NCBI GenBank assembly: GCA_030648435.1
Contig: JAUSHE010000008.1
Location: 1 to 64,000, forward strand
Reading direction: 5' to 3'
DNA from: Candidatus Daviesbacteria bacterium
GTDB taxonomy: Bacteria > Patescibacteria > Microgenomatia > Daviesbacterales > UBA10151
Length of the DNA: 64,000 bases
Position numbers and translations under genes: made by a program. Below, piece by piece: positions 32,380 to 40,713 of the stretch. Under the pieces are notes generated by a model. The model did not search any database. It worked only from the letters and a program-made list of their open reading frames with translations, and was not told the origin of the DNA. Each line of letters opens with the position of its first letter. Position 1 is the first letter of the stretch.

Positions 32380-32928
32380 TTAGAAGTTAACTTTTATGTC
32401 TGCTTTTTCTGACTCTGCGGCTTTGAAAAATTCTTCTTTCTTAAATCCAAACATAGACCCTACCCAGGCCGAAGGAACGGTTTCCAGGGAATTATTCAGA
32501 TCCAAGACATTGGTGTTATAAAATTGGCGGGAGGCAGCTACTTTTGTTTCGGTATCGGAAATCTCCTCCTGCAGCTCCTTAAAATTCTCAGATGCCCGAA
32601 GGTTTGGATAAGCCTCTGCAACGGCAAAAAGTGATTTTAAAGCGCCTGTCAGCATATTATCCGCTTCTGCAGCTTCATGCGGACTTTTTGCGCCCAGCAT
32701 AGCGCTTCTCGCTTTAGTGACATTTTCAAAAACTTGTTTTTCATGCTTGGCATAACCTTTGACGGCTTCAACAAGATTGGGAATTAAAGAAGAACGCCTT
32801 TTTAATTGAACTTCAATTTGTGACCAGGCTTCACGGACTCTGTTTCGGAGAGTAACAAGAGAATTATATATGGCCAAAAGCCAGAAAGCTATTAAAACTA
32901 CTGCCCCGATTGTGATATATGTAATCAT
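32380..32928 (-). CDS. lemA: LemA family protein
   Basis: 182 residues: one N-terminal membrane helix and the helical LemA domain (VTLRNRVREAWSQIEVQLKR, YPNLRASENFKELQEEISDT, then RQFYNTNVLDLNN). It probably partners HtpX in envelope maintenance. The ATG comes 3 nt after the polX stop, so it belongs to the polX-lemA-htpX unit. Confidence 0.93.
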   Translation of the reverse strand: MITYITIGAVVLIAFWLLAIYNSLVTLRNRVREAWSQIEVQLKRRSSLIPNLVEAVKGYAKHEKQVFENVTKARSAMLGAKSPHEAAEADNMLTGALKSLFAVAEAYPNLRASENFKELQEEISDTETKVAASRQFYNTNVLDLNNSLETVPSAWVGSMFGFKKEEFFKAAESEKADIKVNF

Positions 32929-32931
32929 TTA

Positions 32932-34638
32932 TTAGATATTAAACCATTTGGCAAAAGTTGTCCAGTCCCAGGTATTCACAATATCTTCTTTCGTAGCCCA
33001 GCCGCGCCTGGCTACCGAAACTCCATATTTCATATTCTGCATAGAAGATTTCTCGTGGGCATCGGTATTAATAGAAAACTTAACCCCAAAACTTAATGCC
33101 TGTCTAACCAGATCGTCCCTCAAATCCAATCGGTTGGGGAAAGAATTTATTTCCAAAACTTTTTTGTTCTCACCGGCAAATTTAAAAACTTTCTCCCAGT
33201 CAACTTCATAAGAATCCCGTTTGCCGATCAATCTTCCGGTTGGATGGCCTAAAACTTTTACATAAGGGCTACTTAAAGCTTTTAGGATTCTATTTGTCAT
33301 AGCTTCTTTGGATAAATGAAAAGAAGAATGAATAGAAGCTACTGCAAAATCCAGAAGTTCTAAGACTTCGTCAGGTAACCCCAGGCTCCCATCAGGTAAA
33401 ATATCTACTTCGAGTAAATTTAGTACTCGAACACTTTTCTGCGAGGAATTAATTTGTTCAATAATTTTTTTCTTTTTCAATATTTCACTTGCTACCTGCG
33501 CTGCGGTGTGACCTGATTGACTGGGCTGATGGTCAGTAATCCCAATGTATTGATATCCCATTTTATGAGCCTGAGCAACTATTTCTTCGATGCTATTTAC
33601 ACCCATATCATGAGATGGCTTGCTGATAAAATCAGAATGCGTGTGCAAATCTCCTTTTATATCTTTTAATTCAACTAAATCAGGCAAACTATTTTTTAGG
33701 GCAGCCTCAATTTCGCCTAAATCTTCCCTAATTTCCGGTGGGGGAGTCTGCATCCCAAGTTTTTTATATAACTCTTCTTCGCTACGGCATCCGGTAATAT
33801 TTATCTTATTTTTCTTTGCAAATTCATTTAAATGGATATTATGGTTTTTTGAACCTGTAAAATGCTGCAGCAGAGTTCCATAGTTACCGGGGCTTTCAAC
33901 CAAAAGATCCAGCTGTAATCCCGAATTCAATAAAACAGTGGCTTTGTTTTCTCCATGGTTTATTATTTTTGATGTGCCGGGCATTTTGCAAAAATAATCT
34001 ACGGCTTTTTGAGGATTTCTCGAGGCAACAGCAAAATCTAAATCCCCTACTGTCGCAACCATTCTCCGTAAAGATCCCAGAACATTAGCATTCTCTATAT
34101 CAGGACATTTTTTAAGATATTCCAGCACTTTCTCCGCCTGAGCGTCTGCATATGGCAATGACATCCTGCCTGCAAAAATATCTAATTTTTTCCATTTCAG
34201 CACATCACTGATTTTTTTGGAAAGCTTCTCTGAAAAACCTGCACTAACCAAAACACCATTCTCAATCATGGCTGAAAGATCATCTTTGCTTTTAACACCC
34301 AATTTAGCCAGGCTGAGAGCGGTCTTAGCACCAATTCCCGGAATATCCAGCAGTTCAAAAACTACCTCAGGAATACCTTTTTTTACATCATCCCAATGTT
34401 TAACTTTTCCTGTTTTAAAAAACTCATCAAGATGGGCCTTTAGCGACTCCCCTAAACCGGGAATATGATTAAGATTACCCTCCTGCCATAAATCAAAAAT
34501 CTCAGTAGTTGAGTGTTCAATAGAATCTGCTGCATTCTCATAGGCACGGATTTGAAAAATATTACCCGTCTTGTTGAGGGTATACGCCACGGCTACACTT
34601 CGCAACATCCCAGCCAACTGTTGATTGGAGATTTCCAT
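32932..34638 (-). CDS. polX: DNA polymerase/3'-5' exonuclease PolX
   Basis: 568 residues: N-terminal POLX domain with HhH motifs (IPGLGESLKAHLDEF, DIPGIGAKTALSLAKLG), nucleotidyl-transfer aspartates in GDLDFAV, and a C-terminal PHP exonuclease domain (KGDLHTHSDFI, IGITDHQPS, INTDAH). Short-gap base-excision repair. The start is the ATG at 34638 (MEISNQQLAGML); TATAAT (34649-34654) lies 10 nt upstream inside the hicA remnant. Confidence 0.94.
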   Translation of the reverse strand: MEISNQQLAGMLRSVAVAYTLNKTGNIFQIRAYENAADSIEHSTTEIFDLWQEGNLNHIPGLGESLKAHLDEFFKTGKVKHWDDVKKGIPEVVFELLDIPGIGAKTALSLAKLGVKSKDDLSAMIENGVLVSAGFSEKLSKKISDVLKWKKLDIFAGRMSLPYADAQAEKVLEYLKKCPDIENANVLGSLRRMVATVGDLDFAVASRNPQKAVDYFCKMPGTSKIINHGENKATVLLNSGLQLDLLVESPGNYGTLLQHFTGSKNHNIHLNEFAKKNKINITGCRSEEELYKKLGMQTPPPEIREDLGEIEAALKNSLPDLVELKDIKGDLHTHSDFISKPSHDMGVNSIEEIVAQAHKMGYQYIGITDHQPSQSGHTAAQVASEILKKKKIIEQINSSQKSVRVLNLLEVDILPDGSLGLPDEVLELLDFAVASIHSSFHLSKEAMTNRILKALSSPYVKVLGHPTGRLIGKRDSYEVDWEKVFKFAGENKKVLEINSFPNRLDLRDDLVRQALSFGVKFSINTDAHEKSSMQNMKYGVSVARRGWATKEDIVNTWDWTTFAKWFNI

Positions 34639-34639
34639 T

Positions 34640-34717
34640 TTATTTAAAATTATAGTAACTTTTTTTTTCCAGGGCTTTAACAACTTGCTTACCGCTTACC
34701 TGGGGTATATTTGACAT
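34640..34717 (-). pseudogene. Truncated HicA toxin remnant
   Basis: 25 codons starting MSNIPQVSGKQVVKALEKKS, which matches the N-terminus of HicA mRNA interferases, then YYNFK and a stop. The catalytic His (GSHxxM) region is gone. It begins at the base after the hicB stop. Its last codons contain the -10 box of polX, so the toxin frame has been replaced by a promoter. Confidence 0.7.
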
Positions 34718-34954
34718 TTATGCTGTAACTTGAACAGGTACAATAAAACGATCCTTGTGAAGTGTGCCCTCGTTGAGCTTATCATTATCAGCATCTTCTA
34801 AATATAGCTCTGCAGATTCTTTAATATTTGCTATTGCCTTCTCTAAGGAGTCTCCCTGAGAAGCACAACCCGGAAGATCAGGAATCCAAACAGAATAACC
34901 ACCATCTGGGTCTTTTTCAAAAACGGCATCATATTGCAGCACTTTTCTTTTCAT
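34718..34954 (-). CDS. hicB: HicB-family antitoxin, orphaned
   Basis: 78 residues with the HicB core AVFEKDPDGGYSVWIPDLPG, then CASQGDSLEKAIANIKESAE. HicB normally neutralises HicA by masking its active site. Here hicA is truncated, so HicB is either a relic or has another role. No separate DNA-binding domain is seen after the core. TATAAT (34963-34968) ends 8 nt before the ATG. Confidence 0.88.
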   Translation of the reverse strand: MKRKVLQYDAVFEKDPDGGYSVWIPDLPGCASQGDSLEKAIANIKESAELYLEDADNDKLNEGTLHKDRFIVPVQVTA

Positions 34955-35064
34955 ATACTATCATTATAGTCTAAAAACATTCAAAAATCTACAACTCAGC
35001 TTCACGCTTTTACCCATACTTATAATTGAATACACAGGCTTTCTCTGCTAAAATATCTAGGTTT

Positions 35065-35141
35065 GGGGCCGTAGCTCAATTGGTTAGAGCGCCTGATTGT
35101 CAATCAGGAGGTCGCGGGTTCAAGTCCCGTCGGTCCCGCCA
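35065..35141 (+). tRNA. tRNA-Asp (GTC)
   Basis: Acceptor GGGGCCG/CGGTCCC, anticodon stem CCTGA/TCAGG with loop TTGTCAA (anticodon GTC), T arm GCGGG/CCCGT, discriminator G and encoded CCA. TAAAAT at 35049-35054 is the promoter -10. Confidence 0.96.
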
Positions 35142-35219
35142 ATTTCCCCTCTTGACAAGAGAATCAATTTAGATTAAAAGTTAGATTGTAATTCTGCCTC
35201 CTGATCTGCCCACAAAAAA

Positions 35220-35804
35220 ATGGCTAAAAAAACTTCTGCAAATTATTTAGAGAAACTGGAAAGCGGAATTGAGTCAAATCAATCCAAAGTTAGTTTGGTT
35301 TTAGGCGCTTTAATTGTCTTAGTTATTGGTGTCTTAATTTTCAATTACTTCAACCGCAGCAAATCTGATCTGGGACCTGCTCAACAAACATCCCAGGAAA
35401 CCCAACAGGATGTTTCACCTGATCAACTTCCCGGTAAATACACTGTCAAAGAAGGGGATACACTATTTGTCATCGCAGAAAAATATTATACCGACGGGGA
35501 GAAGTTTTCCGAAATTGCCATTGCAAACAACTTAACGAATGCGGATCAGATTGCAACAGGACAGGTTATTGAACTACCTAAATTAACTGTCCAGGAGCCC
35601 TTGGGTACCGGCGGAGGCAATACTACAATATGGGGAGAAAAAATTGATGGCAATACCTACACTGTAGTTGATGGAGACTGGCTCTCTACAATAGCGGGCA
35701 GGGCTTACGGAGACATAATGGCCTTTGATAAAATAGCCAAAGCAAACAACATCTCAAATCCGGACATTATCGAACCGGGTACTGTCTTAAATTTACCCCG
35801 TTAA
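35220..35804 (+). CDS. Membrane-anchored protein with two LysM domains
   Basis: 194 residues: membrane helix at about 24-44, a Gln/Pro-rich linker, LysM 1 (YTVKEGDTLFVIAEKYY to GQVIELPKL) and LysM 2 (YTVVDGDWLSTIAGRAYG to LNLPR). LysM binds peptidoglycan N-acetylglucosamine, so it probably ties membrane to wall. TTGACA at about 35153 and TAAAAG 17 bp later could be its promoter, with a leader of some 38 nt. Confidence 0.9.
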   Translation: MAKKTSANYLEKLESGIESNQSKVSLVLGALIVLVIGVLIFNYFNRSKSDLGPAQQTSQETQQDVSPDQLPGKYTVKEGDTLFVIAEKYYTDGEKFSEIAIANNLTNADQIATGQVIELPKLTVQEPLGTGGGNTTIWGEKIDGNTYTVVDGDWLSTIAGRAYGDIMAFDKIAKANNISNPDIIEPGTVLNLPR

Positions 35805-35821
35805 TTTTGTATACTAGTTAG

Positions 35822-35929
35822 GTGATCAAAAGGAACTGGCTTACTTTATTCTTCCTTTTTATTTTAATTTTAAATGTTGACCAGGGAAACCAAATAGCCA
35901 CTCAAGGTTTGGCAGAATCATCTAAATAA
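35822..35929 (+). CDS. Possible 35-residue membrane peptide, GTG start
   Basis: GTG-initiated ORF with a Lys/Arg start, a hydrophobic stretch (WLTLFFLFILILN) and a polar tail. TATACT (35810-35815) ends 6 nt before the GTG, the same spacing as other leaderless genes here. No homolog recognised; could be chance. Confidence 0.35.
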   Translation: MIKRNWLTLFFLFILILNVDQGNQIATQGLAESSK

Positions 35930-35934
35930 TATTT

Positions 35935-35962
35935 AGCCTCGCAAGGGGACGCCTTGCAGCAC
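35935..35962. repeat. REP-like palindrome, copy 7
   Basis: Core GCAAGGGGACGCCTTGCAGC in an intergenic region, 7 bp from a truncated tRNA 5' fragment. Confidence 0.88.
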
Positions 35963-35969
35963 AATACTA

Positions 35970-35990
35970 TCACTGAGCTACTCCGGCACA
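35970..35990 (-). pseudogene. tRNA 5' fragment (acceptor strand plus D arm)
   Basis: 21 nt matching 19 positions of the 5' end of tRNA-Thr at 37065-37085 (GCCGGAGTAGCTCAGTG on the minus strand). The rest of the tRNA is absent and a REP copy lies just beyond. The next 20 nt (35993-36012) match 18 positions of the 3' end of the zinc-ribbon gene at 37141-37160, so this is a scar of a duplicated tRNA-Thr/zinc-ribbon junction. Confidence 0.6.
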
Positions 35991-36039
35991 CACTTATTCT
36001 TCAGAAGGCAGGATTAATAAACTACTGCAGGATTCAATC

Positions 36040-36363
36040 ATGGGAATGAATTTATCCGATATTCACCCCGACTTACCAAGCGGAATTATAGAAATTCAGG
36101 AAGGTTATATGAAGTCAGTGACTATAGACGGCACAAATTGTTATCTAAGCGGCAGGTTTGATATTTTAAGCAAACTTGATGATGGAACTTACGCAATTAT
36201 AGACTTTAAAATAACCACTCCGGATGAGGAAAAAATACAAAAATATGCCAACCAATTACATGCCTATAAATTTGCCTTGGAAAACCCGGCAGACGGAGAA
36301 CCGATTAAAATCTCAAAAATGGGTATTGTCAGTATAAATCCTAATGAATTTTTGCTATATTGA
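36040..36363 (+). CDS. PD-(D/E)XK nuclease-like fragment
   Basis: 107 residues with SGRFDILSKLDDGTYAIIDF followed by KITTPDEEK and YANQLHAYKFAL, the D...D-x-K core and following helix of RecB/Cas4-type PD-(D/E)XK nucleases. The frame is open upstream to about 35980 without an ATG, and family members are longer, so this looks like a truncated gene. It lies next to a recombinase remnant and may be part of the same decayed element. Confidence 0.55.
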   Translation: MGMNLSDIHPDLPSGIIEIQEGYMKSVTIDGTNCYLSGRFDILSKLDDGTYAIIDFKITTPDEEKIQKYANQLHAYKFALENPADGEPIKISKMGIVSINPNEFLLY

Positions 36364-36397
36364 ATTTTACTTCGGCAGTTTGTATATTTATAGATGA

Positions 36398-37010
36398 ACT
36401 CAGATCTGGTTTGACCCCACACCTCAAGGAAAATTTATGTTAACTATTGCCTTCGGGCAAAGTAAATACTTCGTGGACTCGCTGTCGGAAAATACCAAAA
36501 GAGGTTTACGCCAAAAAGTTAAACACGGCGAAATGCCTGGCCTTGCTCCTTTTGGATACTTAAACATCTTAACCGCTGATAGGAGAAAAATTATTATTGT
36601 AGATAAAAAGCGTGCTCTTCTTGTCCGCCAAGCTTTTGAAATGTTTGCTACTGGTAAATACCGAATATTAGACATACGGGACTTTTTGGCGAAAAATGGT
36701 ATTTTCACCCGCGGTGGTAAAAAATGGCCAATAAACCAAGTAACTAAACATATACTGACAAATCCTTTCTATTATATCCATTTTAAATTTTTAGGCGAGA
36801 TCCACGAAGGGGTTCATGAGCCAATGAAAAACTGGATAGTGGAAGCCGCCACGGCGGCTAATACCGCAAGGGGGGAAGACATGGAAGCAAAAAAGGTACT
36901 TGCACAAAAAATCTTCGGCTCGAACCTCAAGCTCACCGACAAAATAGTTTGCTGCAAAGCGCTAAACCAATGGGCGGCGCTCTGCGCCGCCCCGCTTACT
37001 CGGGGATGGG
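36398..37010 (+). pseudogene. Serine recombinase remnant lacking the catalytic domain
   Basis: Homology begins at IWFDPTPQGKFMLTIAFGQS and continues through SLSENTKRGLRQKVKHGEMP, the Recombinase domain (GIFTRGGKKWPINQVTKHIL) and a shortened tail with IFGSNLKL. The N-terminal resolvase domain with the catalytic Ser is missing and the middle is shortened, so it cannot recombine DNA. The open frame nominally continues to 37159, but that part is antisense to tRNA-Thr. A GC-rich hairpin GGGCGGCGC/GCGCCGCCC lies at 36972-36992. Confidence 0.75.
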
Positions 37011-37082
37011 AGCCGAAGGTGGGAATCGAACCCACGACCTACGGTTTACGATACCGCCGCTCTACCACTGAGCTACTTCGGC
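37011..37082 (-). tRNA. tRNA-Thr (CGT)
   Basis: Acceptor GCCGAAG/CTTCGGC, D arm GCTC/GAGC, anticodon stem GCGGT/ACCGT with loop ATCGTAA (anticodon CGT), T arm GTGGG/CCCAC. No precise CCA. It adjoins the recombinase remnant, as expected for an integration site. Confidence 0.93.
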
Positions 37083-37141
37083 ACAACACATATCACAAAT
37101 GTATCTTACCAAAGTTGAATCAAGGATTCTATCCAAGTAGC

Positions 37142-37672
37142 TTATTCTTCAGGAGGTAGGAATTCTTCACCGGCGCTACTTTTTGGTTCTTCGCCGGGTT
37201 TGAGCCACTGAATATAGGTACATCCCGTGGCAACTCTTTTTTCCCTATCCCAACCAGCAGTCGAGCACTTCTTCATCTTTTTTCCACTGGATGTAGTAAA
37301 TAAAATTAAACTTTCGCTACAATCAGGACATTTTTCTTCTAGAGTTTCGATTATACCATTAATCCATTCTACATAGTCACAACCTGTCGCCTGTTTAGTT
37401 TCTTTATCCCAACCGCCCCTTGAACATTTTTTCATTTTTTTACCAAAACGTGTTGTTTGTAAAATTAATGCAGAATCGCATTTGGGACATTTTTCATCTA
37501 ATTCCTTAGGTTCAACCAATAGCCACTTTACGAAGCCGCAACCTTCATTCTGCTTCGTTTGCGGATTCCAGGAACCCATACTACATCTTTGCAGTTTCTT
37601 GCCAGTTTTTGTCTCTATTGGATCGCCTAAAGGAGAACTACATTTTGGGCAAACATCACTAAAATCTGACAT
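37142..37672 (-). CDS. Triple topoisomerase-type zinc-ribbon protein
   Basis: 176 residues made of three repeats of about 50 residues, each C-x2-C ... GKKMKKCSxGGW ... GCxYxxW, the C4 zinc ribbon found at the C-terminus of bacterial topoisomerase I. No catalytic domain is present, so it is a free-standing nucleic-acid-binding ribbon protein. A second copy of its 3' end sits at 35993-36012. Confidence 0.85.
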   Translation of the reverse strand: MSDFSDVCPKCSSPLGDPIETKTGKKLQRCSMGSWNPQTKQNEGCGFVKWLLVEPKELDEKCPKCDSALILQTTRFGKKMKKCSRGGWDKETKQATGCDYVEWINGIIETLEEKCPDCSESLILFTTSSGKKMKKCSTAGWDREKRVATGCTYIQWLKPGEEPKSSAGEEFLPPEE

Positions 37673-37715
37673 CGTATAACATTACCACGTTTAGTTTTTA
37701 AACAAAAGTAGGAAT

Positions 37716-37789
37716 TGGAGCAGGGTACGAGAATTGAACTCGCTTCTCTACCTTGGGAAGGTAGCATACTACCGGTGTACTAACCCTGC
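37716..37789 (-). tRNA. tRNA-Gly (CCC)
   Basis: Acceptor GCAGGGT/ACCCTGC, anticodon stem CTACC/GGTAG with loop TTCCCAA (anticodon CCC), T arm CGAG/CTCG, encoded CCA. Confidence 0.93.
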
Positions 37790-37829
37790 AAGCTCACATT
37801 ATTTTACCAGATTTTGGTATACTCATGAT

Positions 37830-38561
37830 ATGAGATATAAATATCACTCCAGAAGGGCAGCAAAAAGGTTGGCCAGCAAAAGCCGACGGAACTTTATCAT
37901 TACCCTAATAATTATAGCTATTCTTATCTACTCCACTATTACCTGGGTGCTCCCTTCTTTTATCGGCGGATTGGGTTTTATTAAAAATATTGTGAGTCCT
38001 CCTAAAAAAACTGTTATCAGGTCTTCAGAAAATGCCAATCTGGCTCCCCCTGTCTTAAATATCCCTTATGAAGCTACTTATTCCGCCCGGATTAATATCG
38101 CGGGCTTTTCTACTCCCGATACTAAAGTTAAGTTGTATTTGGATGATGAGGACAAGCAGACGATTGACGTCTTATCTGACGGCAGTTTTACTTTTGAAGA
38201 TATTTCCTTAAGTCTGGGAACAAATAATATTTATGGAACAACGCTGGATAATGAAAACAAGCAAAGCCTGCCTTCCAAAACTATCAAATTAATTTATGAT
38301 AATGAAAAACCCATTCTTTCTATCAACGAACCTGAGGATAATAAAAAGATCCAAGGCGGTGACAAAAAGGTGAAGATTTCCGGCACCATCGAACCAGGCG
38401 CAAAAGTTTATATTAACAGCGCCCAAATAATTGTCGGCAAAGAAGGTAATTTTAGTACAGATCAACCCGTAAATGACGGTGATAATGATATTATTATTAA
38501 AGCAGTCGATATAGCACTAAATTCTACCGAAATACAAAGAAGGGTAAATTATGCTCCATAA
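37830..38561 (+). CDS. Membrane-anchored protein with tandem Ig-like domains
   Basis: 243 residues: basic N-terminus, membrane helix (about 24-46), then two beta-sandwich repeats of Big/glucodextranase-like type (YSARINIAGFSTPDTKVKLY, KKVKISGTIEPGAKVYIN, GDNDIIIKAVDIALN). Probably a surface adhesion or wall protein. I start at the ATG at 37830: TATACT (37818-37823, TGG-extended) ends 6 nt upstream. The longer frame to 37734 is antisense to tRNA-Gly. Confidence 0.8.
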   Translation: MRYKYHSRRAAKRLASKSRRNFIITLIIIAILIYSTITWVLPSFIGGLGFIKNIVSPPKKTVIRSSENANLAPPVLNIPYEATYSARINIAGFSTPDTKVKLYLDDEDKQTIDVLSDGSFTFEDISLSLGTNNIYGTTLDNENKQSLPSKTIKLIYDNEKPILSINEPEDNKKIQGGDKKVKISGTIEPGAKVYINSAQIIVGKEGNFSTDQPVNDGDNDIIIKAVDIALNSTEIQRRVNYAP

Positions 38562-38563
38562 AC

Positions 38564-39598
38564 TTAACTAACCCAATAACCCGTTACAAACATCACGCTA
38601 AAGATACCCAGCAACATCAAAGAAATAACCTGAAAAAACAAAACAAAATATTGATTCTTAACAAAAGCCATTAAAATAAAAATCGGAAATACCGGCAGTA
38701 GAAACCTGGGGCTGGAAGTTAATGTTGGAGTAAAAAGCGGAATCACAACTGAAAGCAAACCATATATGGCATATACGGAAGGCAAAAATCTAAAAGCCCT
38801 GATGGCAAACCCCAGACCGAAAATCGCAAAGCCCAAATCCAATATGCCGGTGGGCATATTTTTTAATGCTTCCCAAAAGCCCACACCCGGAGCCACCAAG
38901 ATCCGCTGCCAGTGATTTTCGGCCGTAATAAAATAAAACGGATCGCCTGTTTGTCTGTACAAAAATATACTGTAAATAACAAAACCCAAAATAGCAAAGA
39001 AAACATACCAATTTTTTCTGTTTATACCATCTTTTCCCAAAACGTCTATGATAACCGCAGCCGCAACCGCCAAACCAACTAACCTGGTTGCTGATGCCAA
39101 ACTTGCAAAAACTACAGCCCAAAATAATTTATTTTTCCTTAAGAAGTAAAAGGTCAGTACTGTCAGCAGGAAGAAAAGCCCCTCAGAGTAGGCTGTGAGA
39201 AAAAAGAAGGAGGTGGGAAAAAACAGTAATACGATCACAGCTTTTTCAGCAATTTGTTTTTTGAAATCAGACTGTACTAATTTGCAAAAATAATGCAGCC
39301 CTAAAAATGTCGAGCCCACACTTATGAAAATGGCAGATATTAAATAATTATTAATTATTTTATTTAATACATTTATTAGTAACGGATAAAACGGAAAAAA
39401 AGCATATTGAAACTTCTCACTATAACCCTTTTCTGCAATTCCTAAAAAATGCCCTCCGTCCCAATTTGCCAAATTGGAGAAAAAATTGTTACTGAATTTT
39501 CCTGAATGGGGTAGGGTAGAAAAACCAAAATATGAAACCAGTAAAACTGATACTAACCAGATGATGAAAATTTTATTGATATTAGGATATAATTTCAC
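38564..39598 (-). CDS. PIG-V-type mannosyltransferase, membrane
   Basis: 344 residues with about nine membrane helices. The luminal-type loop NLANWDGGHFLGIAEKGY and FFPFYPLL match PIG-V-like glycosyltransferases that use lipid-linked sugars. It probably decorates surface glycans or proteins. The only usable start is GTG at 39598, with AAAGGG 6 nt upstream as SD. It is divergent from the O-antigen ligase gene by 2 nt. Confidence 0.85.
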   Translation of the reverse strand: MKLYPNINKIFIIWLVSVLLVSYFGFSTLPHSGKFSNNFFSNLANWDGGHFLGIAEKGYSEKFQYAFFPFYPLLINVLNKIINNYLISAIFISVGSTFLGLHYFCKLVQSDFKKQIAEKAVIVLLFFPTSFFFLTAYSEGLFFLLTVLTFYFLRKNKLFWAVVFASLASATRLVGLAVAAAVIIDVLGKDGINRKNWYVFFAILGFVIYSIFLYRQTGDPFYFITAENHWQRILVAPGVGFWEALKNMPTGILDLGFAIFGLGFAIRAFRFLPSVYAIYGLLSVVIPLFTPTLTSSPRFLLPVFPIFILMAFVKNQYFVLFFQVISLMLLGIFSVMFVTGYWVS

Positions 39599-39600
39599 TT

Positions 39601-40713
39601 ATGACCCTTTTGGTTCCGATTTTAGCATTTGCTCTGACCTCCGGTCAATTAATCAGACTTCCCTTTCTGGGGGGGGGAGTCACCCTTCTTGATCTAACAG
39701 TTGCAGTTTTGTCAGTCTATGGACTTATTAAACTAAAATTGAAATTGAAAAATCCGCCCTTTTTAAAGCCAGCTTTATGCTTTATTCTGATCGCTTTATT
39801 CTCTCTTCTGCTCACCCCACTGCGCTTGACACTCCCTGAATACTTGGTAAGTTTTTCTTACATTGCCAGATTGTTTCTTTATGTGCTATTTGGCTGGGTA
39901 GTATATTCGGGAAGTTTTTTAGATACAAGGAAAGCATTTCTTCTATCGGGCATGTCTTTTGCTGTTTTGGGGCTATTGCAGTTTGCATTCTTTCCTGATT
40001 TGTATTTTCTAAAACTGGCCGGCTGGGATCCTCACTATTTCCGGACTGTTTCCACTTTTCTGGATCCAAACTTTGCCGGAGCATTTTTAGTCTTAACCAT
40101 GATTTTATCATTCAAGGAAAAGAATAAAAAAATATCTATATTTATTTTTGCATTACTTTATATTGCACTTTTTACTACTTTTTCCCGCAGTAGTTATCTG
40201 ATGTTTTTGGTATCAGGTTTAACTTTTTTCTTTCTTAATAAATCAAAAAAATATTTGCTTTTAACTTTAGTACTTTTCGCTTTCCTTCTTTTTGGTTTTC
40301 AAATATATTCAAAACTAGTTGCAGCACCCCGCAATATCAACAGGGAGCAGTCTGCATCATTTCGTCTTAATACCTGGCAGCAGGGGCTTGACCTGTTTAA
40401 GAAGTCTCCTGTTTTAGGGATAGGATTTAATGCATACCGCTACGGCATAAAAAAATACAATCTGGGAGATCAGCAGTTTCTGGACAGCCACGGATCATCC
40501 GGCAATGATTCTTCTTTATTATTTGTTGCCTCAACTACCGGAATAATTGGTTTCTTAGTCTATTTATATTTTCTATTTTCCTTAATGAAAAGCAGTAAAA
40601 TAATTACTGCGGCAATCTTAGGGCTAATCGTTCACTCCTTTTTCAGCAATAGTTTATTTTACCCGCCAATTTTAGCCTGGATATTGATTATGTCCGTAGT
40701 CCCCAAAAAGTAA
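39601..40713 (+). CDS. O-antigen ligase / polymerase family protein
   Basis: 370 residues, about ten membrane helices, with a Wzy_C-type loop (RLNTWQQGLDLFKKSPVLGI then SHGSSGNDS). Joins or polymerises surface glycan. TATAAT (39588-39593) ends 7 nt before the ATG, predicting a leaderless transcript, although the DNA between the two divergent genes is only 2 nt, so each promoter lies within the neighbour. Confidence 0.85.
   Translation: MTLLVPILAFALTSGQLIRLPFLGGGVTLLDLTVAVLSVYGLIKLKLKLKNPPFLKPALCFILIALFSLLLTPLRLTLPEYLVSFSYIARLFLYVLFGWVVYSGSFLDTRKAFLLSGMSFAVLGLLQFAFFPDLYFLKLAGWDPHYFRTVSTFLDPNFAGAFLVLTMILSFKEKNKKISIFIFALLYIALFTTFSRSSYLMFLVSGLTFFFLNKSKKYLLLTLVLFAFLLFGFQIYSKLVAAPRNINREQSASFRLNTWQQGLDLFKKSPVLGIGFNAYRYGIKKYNLGDQQFLDSHGSSGNDSSLLFVASTTGIIGFLVYLYFLFSLMKSSKIITAAILGLIVHSFFSNSLFYPPILAWILIMSVVPKK

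Noticed and set aside
37011..37159. C-terminal part of the recombinase frame (VGIEPTTYGLRYRRSTTELL)
   Set aside because: Antisense to tRNA-Thr, not protein sequence.
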